Of a stretch of 9,340 nucleotides of DNA, positions 6,506 through 9,340 are shown one piece after another (the stretch's first letter is position 1; each line of letters begins with the position of its first letter). The translations under genes were made by a program, and so were the position numbers. The notes below the pieces were generated by a model. The model was not told the origin of the DNA and made no database searches. It worked only from the letters and a program-made list of their open reading frames with translations. Source of the DNA: Acidobacteriota bacterium (GTDB lineage: Bacteria > Acidobacteriota > Terriglobia > Terriglobales > Acidobacteriaceae); NCBI GenBank assembly GCA_021810175.1, contig JAJZJJ010000070.1, positions 1 to 9,340 on the forward strand. The letters run 5' to 3'.

Positions 6506-7594
6506 ATGACAATGCCAAGGCTCAAACCGATTCTGATCACAGCCCTGGCGGCTCTGTTCGCACCGGCCCTTTTTGCTCTGGACATCCAGAACCCTCCGCC
6601 GGCTCGCATTGCCGGCCCAGGTACTCTGAATTACATCGAGGGCTCCGCCGCCATCGACGGAACGCCCGTCAACCTGAAAGCCACCCGTTACCCCACGCTT
6701 CAGCCCGGACAGGTAATTTCCACCACCAACGGCCGGGCCGAAGTGCTGCTCACCCCCGGCGTCTTCTTCCGTCTCGGACACAACAGCTCCGCCAAAATGG
6801 TCTCGCCGGATCTCACCGATACCGTCGTCAACCTGCAGCACGGCAGCGCCTCCGTCGAAGTGGACCAGATCTACCCCCAGAACGACATTCACATCCTCGT
6901 GGACCGCGTTCCCGTACAGCTCATCAAAACCGGCTACTACCAGTTCGACGCCAATACCGGTCAGGTGATGGTCTTCAGCGGCAAAGCTGCCGCATTGAAG
7001 CCCAACCGGCGATTCGTGGCCATCAAGCCTCACCACCAGCTGAACGTGAGCGAGATCGCATCCGCAAGGCCGCAGCACTTCAACGAGAGAGTGGAAAGCG
7101 AATCCTCCCTCTATCGCTGGAGCAGCCTGCGCTCCGACTATATGGCTCAGGCCAACCAGCAGATGGCCGGCGAGTACGGCCCCGGCTATTCCGCCGGCTG
7201 GTACTGGAACCCCTACATGCTCGACTACACCTTCATGGGCCCCTATGGCTTCGATAGCCCCTTCGGCTGGGGATTCTATCCCTTCGGCTTCATGGGCGGC
7301 ATGGGCTGGGGCGGCTGGGGTATGGGCTGGGGTTATCCCGGCTTCTACGGCGGCGGTTTCTACGGCGGTGGTGGCGGAGGACCGATCGGCCACATCAACC
7401 AGGGACGCTTCCATCGCATCTTCGGCGGCAGCGGCCCCATCCCCAATCGCGGCGGCTTCGGCGGTAGTGGCTTCCGCGGCGGCGGTGGCTTCCACGGCGG
7501 CGGTGGATTCAGCGGTGGCGGATTCCGCGGCGGCGGTGGTGGTGGATTCCACGGCGGCGGTGGCTTCGGCGGTGGCGGCGGCCACGGCAGATAA
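6506..7594 (+). CDS. Secreted FecR-domain protein with aromatic/Gly-rich tail
   Basis: 362 aa. An N-terminal signal peptide (hydrophobic about 9-24, likely cleavage after LFA) replaces the cytoplasmic anti-sigma region and internal membrane helix of classical FecR regulators. A FecR-like beta-rich domain spans about 65-165: LQPGQVISTTNGRAEVLLTP, FFRLGHNSSAKMV, VVNLQHGSASVEV and NTGQVMVFSGKAA. A linker follows (about 185-225, SLYRWSSLRSDYMAQANQQ). Next is an aromatic-rich segment (231-285) with many Trp, Tyr, Phe and Gly, and then an almost pure glycine tail (about 282-362) of short units such as GGGGFH, GGGFS, GGGFR with scattered Arg and His. FecR domains outside signalling operons are known on exported proteins; ligand is unknown. 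No sigma factor or TonB receptor gene adjoins it, so a signalling role in iron uptake is not supported here. A strong terminator follows. Likely envelope or surface-associated (inference). Confidence 0.8.
   Translation: MTMPRLKPILITALAALFAPALFALDIQNPPPARIAGPGTLNYIEGSAAIDGTPVNLKATRYPTLQPGQVISTTNGRAEVLLTPGVFFRLGHNSSAKMVSPDLTDTVVNLQHGSASVEVDQIYPQNDIHILVDRVPVQLIKTGYYQFDANTGQVMVFSGKAAALKPNRRFVAIKPHHQLNVSEIASARPQHFNERVESESSLYRWSSLRSDYMAQANQQMAGEYGPGYSAGWYWNPYMLDYTFMGPYGFDSPFGWGFYPFGFMGGMGWGGWGMGWGYPGFYGGGFYGGGGGGPIGHINQGRFHRIFGGSGPIPNRGGFGGSGFRGGGGFHGGGGFSGGGFRGGGGGGFHGGGGFGGGGGHGR
7285..7590 (+). repeat. GGC/GGT-rich low-complexity coding repeat
   Basis: The 3' third of the FecR-domain gene is dominated by GGC and GGT triplets broken by TTC, CAC, CGC and AGC. 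The array is imperfect: units such as GGCGGCGGTGG recur at about 7480-7570. It encodes the Gly-rich tail. Such tracts can change length by slippage or recombination. Confidence 0.7.
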
Positions 7595-7606
7595 TCCCCT
7601 CGCATA

Positions 7607-7646
7607 AAAAGCAAGAGCCCCGGGCGAATCCGGGGCTTTTGCTTTT
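7607..7646. terminator. Strong bidirectional intrinsic terminator
   Basis: A 17-bp stem (7607-7623 with 7630-7646; one G.T wobble, otherwise perfect) closes a 6-base loop GCGAAT. The core is CCCCGG/CCGGGG. The right arm ends in CTTTTGCTTTT and the left arm starts with AAAAGC preceded by a further A, so it offers a U-rich tail in both directions. It lies 12 bases after the FecR-gene stop and 25 bases after the convergent metallophosphoesterase stop, and serves both. Confidence 0.9.
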
Positions 7647-7671
7647 CATCCTAGGCCTGCGAAATTCCCCG

Positions 7672-8427
7672 CTATCGGCCGTCCTTGAGCCGGCTCGCCA
7701 GCCGATCCGGCAGCCCAGCCTTCAAAATCCGCTGCTGTGCCTGCTGCACGTCGTAGGGCACCCGATGCCAGGTCACCTTCTTCTCCACATCGTCGTAAAT
7801 GGCGAATCCCGCCCGCCAGTCCCCGTCCCGCGGCTGTCCCACCGATCCAGGGTTCAGCAGATACTTCGCCCCATCCCGCAGTTCCAGCTCATAGCTTTCC
7901 GCTTCGTCGCGCGTGGAGTACTGCGGCATCAGCCGGAACCACTCCTCATCGTTGGTCGCGAAGCCGCCCTGCACGTGCGTGTGGCCGAAGAACGTGATGC
8001 GCCGCGCTCCCTCCGCCTTCAGCGCCGGCCACGCGTCCCGCACCGTCACAATGTACTCGTTCTCGTCGATCGGCGACCCGTGTACGCAGCTCACCTGCGG
8101 CCCATCCGGAGAAATCGGCCCCGGCATAAGCTGCCGCAGCCATTCGCGGTGATCGCTGGTCAGCACGCACTCGGTCCACAGCGCCGCCCGCTGCGCCACC
8201 GGATTGAAATCCTCCACCCCGCCCAGCCCGCAGCACGCCCGATCATGATTCCCCCGCACAAAAACGCTGCCCAGCCGCCGCGCCTCTTCAATCACCTCGT
8301 TGGGATTGGCGCCGTAACCCACCACATCGCCCAGGTTCCACACCGTGTCGTACTCCGGCGCAGCAGCCAGCACGGCCTTCAGCGCCTCCAGATTGGCATG
8401 AATATCGGAAACAAGCAGTACACGCAT
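7672..8427 (-). CDS. Calcineurin-like metallophosphoesterase (YfcE/MJ0936-like)
   Basis: 251 aa from the ATG at 8427. The full set of family metal-binding motifs is present: SDIHANLEAL with Asp8 and His10; LGDVVGYGANPNEVI with Asp34; RGNHD (58-62); CVHGSP with His116; FGHTH (147-151) with His149 and His151. LNPGSVGQPRDGD (191-203) follows. This is a dinuclear-metal phosphodiesterase/phosphatase of the small cytoplasmic YfcE-like group; the physiological substrate cannot be read from sequence. An in-frame GTG at 8451 would add 8 residues. I prefer 8427 because MRVLLVSDIH starts right at the first beta-strand, although neither start has a convincing ribosome site. The gene follows the peptide-transporter ATPase by 65 bp on the same strand and is convergent with the FecR gene. 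Confidence 0.92.
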   Translation of the reverse strand: MRVLLVSDIHANLEALKAVLAAAPEYDTVWNLGDVVGYGANPNEVIEEARRLGSVFVRGNHDRACCGLGGVEDFNPVAQRAALWTECVLTSDHREWLRQLMPGPISPDGPQVSCVHGSPIDENEYIVTVRDAWPALKAEGARRITFFGHTHVQGGFATNDEEWFRLMPQYSTRDEAESYELELRDGAKYLLNPGSVGQPRDGDWRAGFAIYDDVEKKVTWHRVPYDVQQAQQRILKAGLPDRLASRLKDGR

Positions 8428-8492
8428 GGAAATAGATGGTTTAATTTCCACTCTATCGCATTGGAATGACGATCCCCGGCTCTTCCGCCGGT

Positions 8493-9340
8493 TTAAACCG
8501 CCCGCTCCTGCCGCCGCATCCGCACCCAGTGCCCGGGCTCAACCTCACGCAGCGGCGCTTCTTCCTCGCCCACAGTCGTGCCCAGTGTTGCCAGCGGCTC
8601 GTTCAGCTCCGTCCGCATCGTCGGCACTGCCCCCAGCAGGCTGCGCGTGTACGGATGCAGCGGTGACCGAAAGATCGCCTCCCGCCCCGCCTGCTCCAGC
8701 AGCAGCCCGTGGCGCATCACCGCCACCCGGTCCGCCACCTGCGACACCACCGCCAGGTCATGCGAGATGAAAAGCATCGCCAGCCCAAAACGCTCTCGCA
8801 ATCCGGCCAGCAGCTCCAGGATCTGCGCCTGCACCGTCACGTCCAGCGCCGTCGTCGGCTCGTCGGCAATCAGCAGCCGCGGATGATTCACAATCGCCAT
8901 CGCAATCAGTATTCGCTGCCGCTGTCCGCCTGAAAACTGATGCGGATAATCCCCGTACCGCCGCGCCGCATCCGGCAGCGCCACCGCCTGCATCGCTTCG
9001 ATCACCCGCTCCCGCACCTGCTTCCGGCTCAGCCCCCGCTGATGCGTCCGCACCGCCTCGGCGATCTGCTCGCCCACCGTCATCACCGGATTCAGCGCCG
9101 TCATCGGCTCCTGGAAGATCATCGCGATCTCCCGCCCGCGCAGCCGCCGCAGCTCCTCGCGCCCCATCGTCAGCAGATCGCGCCCGTCAAACTCGATCCG
9201 CCCCTCCACCGCCCTGCCCTCCGGCAGCAAGCCCAGAATCGCCAGCGACGACACCGACTTGCCCGATCCCGATTCGCCCACCAGCCCCAGCGATTCGCCC
9301 GCGCCAATCTCCAGCGAAAGCCCGCGCACGGCCTCCACCC
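8493..9340 (-). CDS. Opp/Dpp-type peptide ABC transporter ATP-binding protein (N-terminus cut by window edge)
   Basis: About 282 codons are visible and the frame is open through the right edge; the GTG at 9338 is an internal Val, not the start. ABC ATPase motifs appear in order: Walker A GESGSGKS (about 21-28 of the visible part), Q-loop [10 protein letters not shown], signature FSGGQRQR (family variant of LSGGQ), Walker [10 protein letters not shown]-loop ALD and the switch SHD. After the ATPase core comes the oligopeptide/dipeptide-type C-terminal region with [15 protein letters not shown] and EPGHWVRM. This matches the OppD/DppD branch, which energises uptake of peptides (or nickel in some relatives) with two permeases, a second ATPase and a binding protein. 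Those partners are not in this window, so the substrate stays open. Only about ten residues at the N-terminus are missing. Confidence 0.92.
   Translation of the reverse strand, partial: VEAVRGLSLEIGAGESLGLVGESGSGKSVSSLAILGLLPEGRAVEGRIEFDGRDLLTMGREELRRLRGREIAMIFQEPMTALNPVMTVGEQIAEAVRTHQRGLSRKQVRERVIEAMQAVALPDAARRYGDYPHQFSGGQRQRILIAMAIVNHPRLLIADEPTTALDVTVQAQILELLAGLRERFGLAMLFISHDLAVVSQVADRVAVMRHGLLLEQAGREAIFRSPLHPYTRSLLGAVPTMRTELNEPLATLGTTVGEEEAPLREVEPGHWVRMRRQERAV

Noticed and set aside
6413..7585. Minus-strand open frame of 390 codons, Ala/Glu/Thr-rich
   Set aside because: It mirrors the Gly-rich FecR gene. Its Ala-rich start is the reverse reading of the GGC/GGT tract, and there is no ribosome site or family motif.
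8465..8492. CCGGC/GCCGG hairpin just after the ABC ATPase stop as a terminator
   Set aside because: Only a 5-bp stem and no U-run follows; the gene may simply read on into the metallophosphoesterase gene.
8489..8500. Perfect 12-bp palindrome CGGTTTAAACCG over the stop codon of the ABC ATPase gene
   Set aside because: Short, no spacer loop and no T-tract, so not a terminator; expected occasionally by chance, and nothing links it to a function.

Overview
This 9.3-kb GC-rich window looks like a chromosomal segment from an Acidobacteriota-type bacterium (Terriglobia/Acidobacteriaceae style). The assignment rests on my familiarity with the protein flavour (a large AsmA protein with a 'FxPPLVN' start, paired signal peptidases, a FecR protein with a Gly-rich tail). 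It is an inference, not a search result. I saw no rRNA, tRNA, CRISPR array, insertion sequence, phage gene or integrase. No stretch longer than 300 bases lacks a gene; the largest gaps are 176 and 135 bp.

Region A (1-5378, minus strand) reads as one operon, transcribed from right to left. It starts at a good sigma-70-like promoter (5410-5438) and encodes an exported TPR protein with a degenerate HExxH-like motif, RNase III (rnc), signal peptidase I copy 2, signal peptidase I copy 1, and an AsmA-family protein that runs off the left edge. Spacing is tight: a 34-bp gap, a 4-bp GTGA overlap, a 6-bp gap and a 2-bp gap. The common theme is RNA processing plus envelope and secretion functions.

Region B (5555-7594, plus strand) runs divergently. 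The first gene encodes a standalone protein clearly related to the C-terminal all-helical domain of 6-phosphogluconate dehydrogenase. It has no Rossmann domain and no C-terminal tail, and the active-site residues are replaced. The second gene is a secreted FecR-domain protein ending in an aromatic and glycine-rich low-complexity tail. A strong bidirectional hairpin terminator (7607-7646) closes this unit against the convergent genes.

Region C (7672-9340, minus strand) holds a YfcE-like metallophosphoesterase, preceded by an Opp/Dpp-type peptide ABC-transporter ATPase cut by the right edge.

The most unusual content is a set of proteins whose family catalytic residues are altered: the 6PGDH-like protein, the HAYLH TPR protein, and, more mildly, RNase III with Asn at one metal-site position. 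No defence or mobile system is visible. The best candidates for undescribed biology are the 6PGDH-derived orphan domain and the exported TPR protein.
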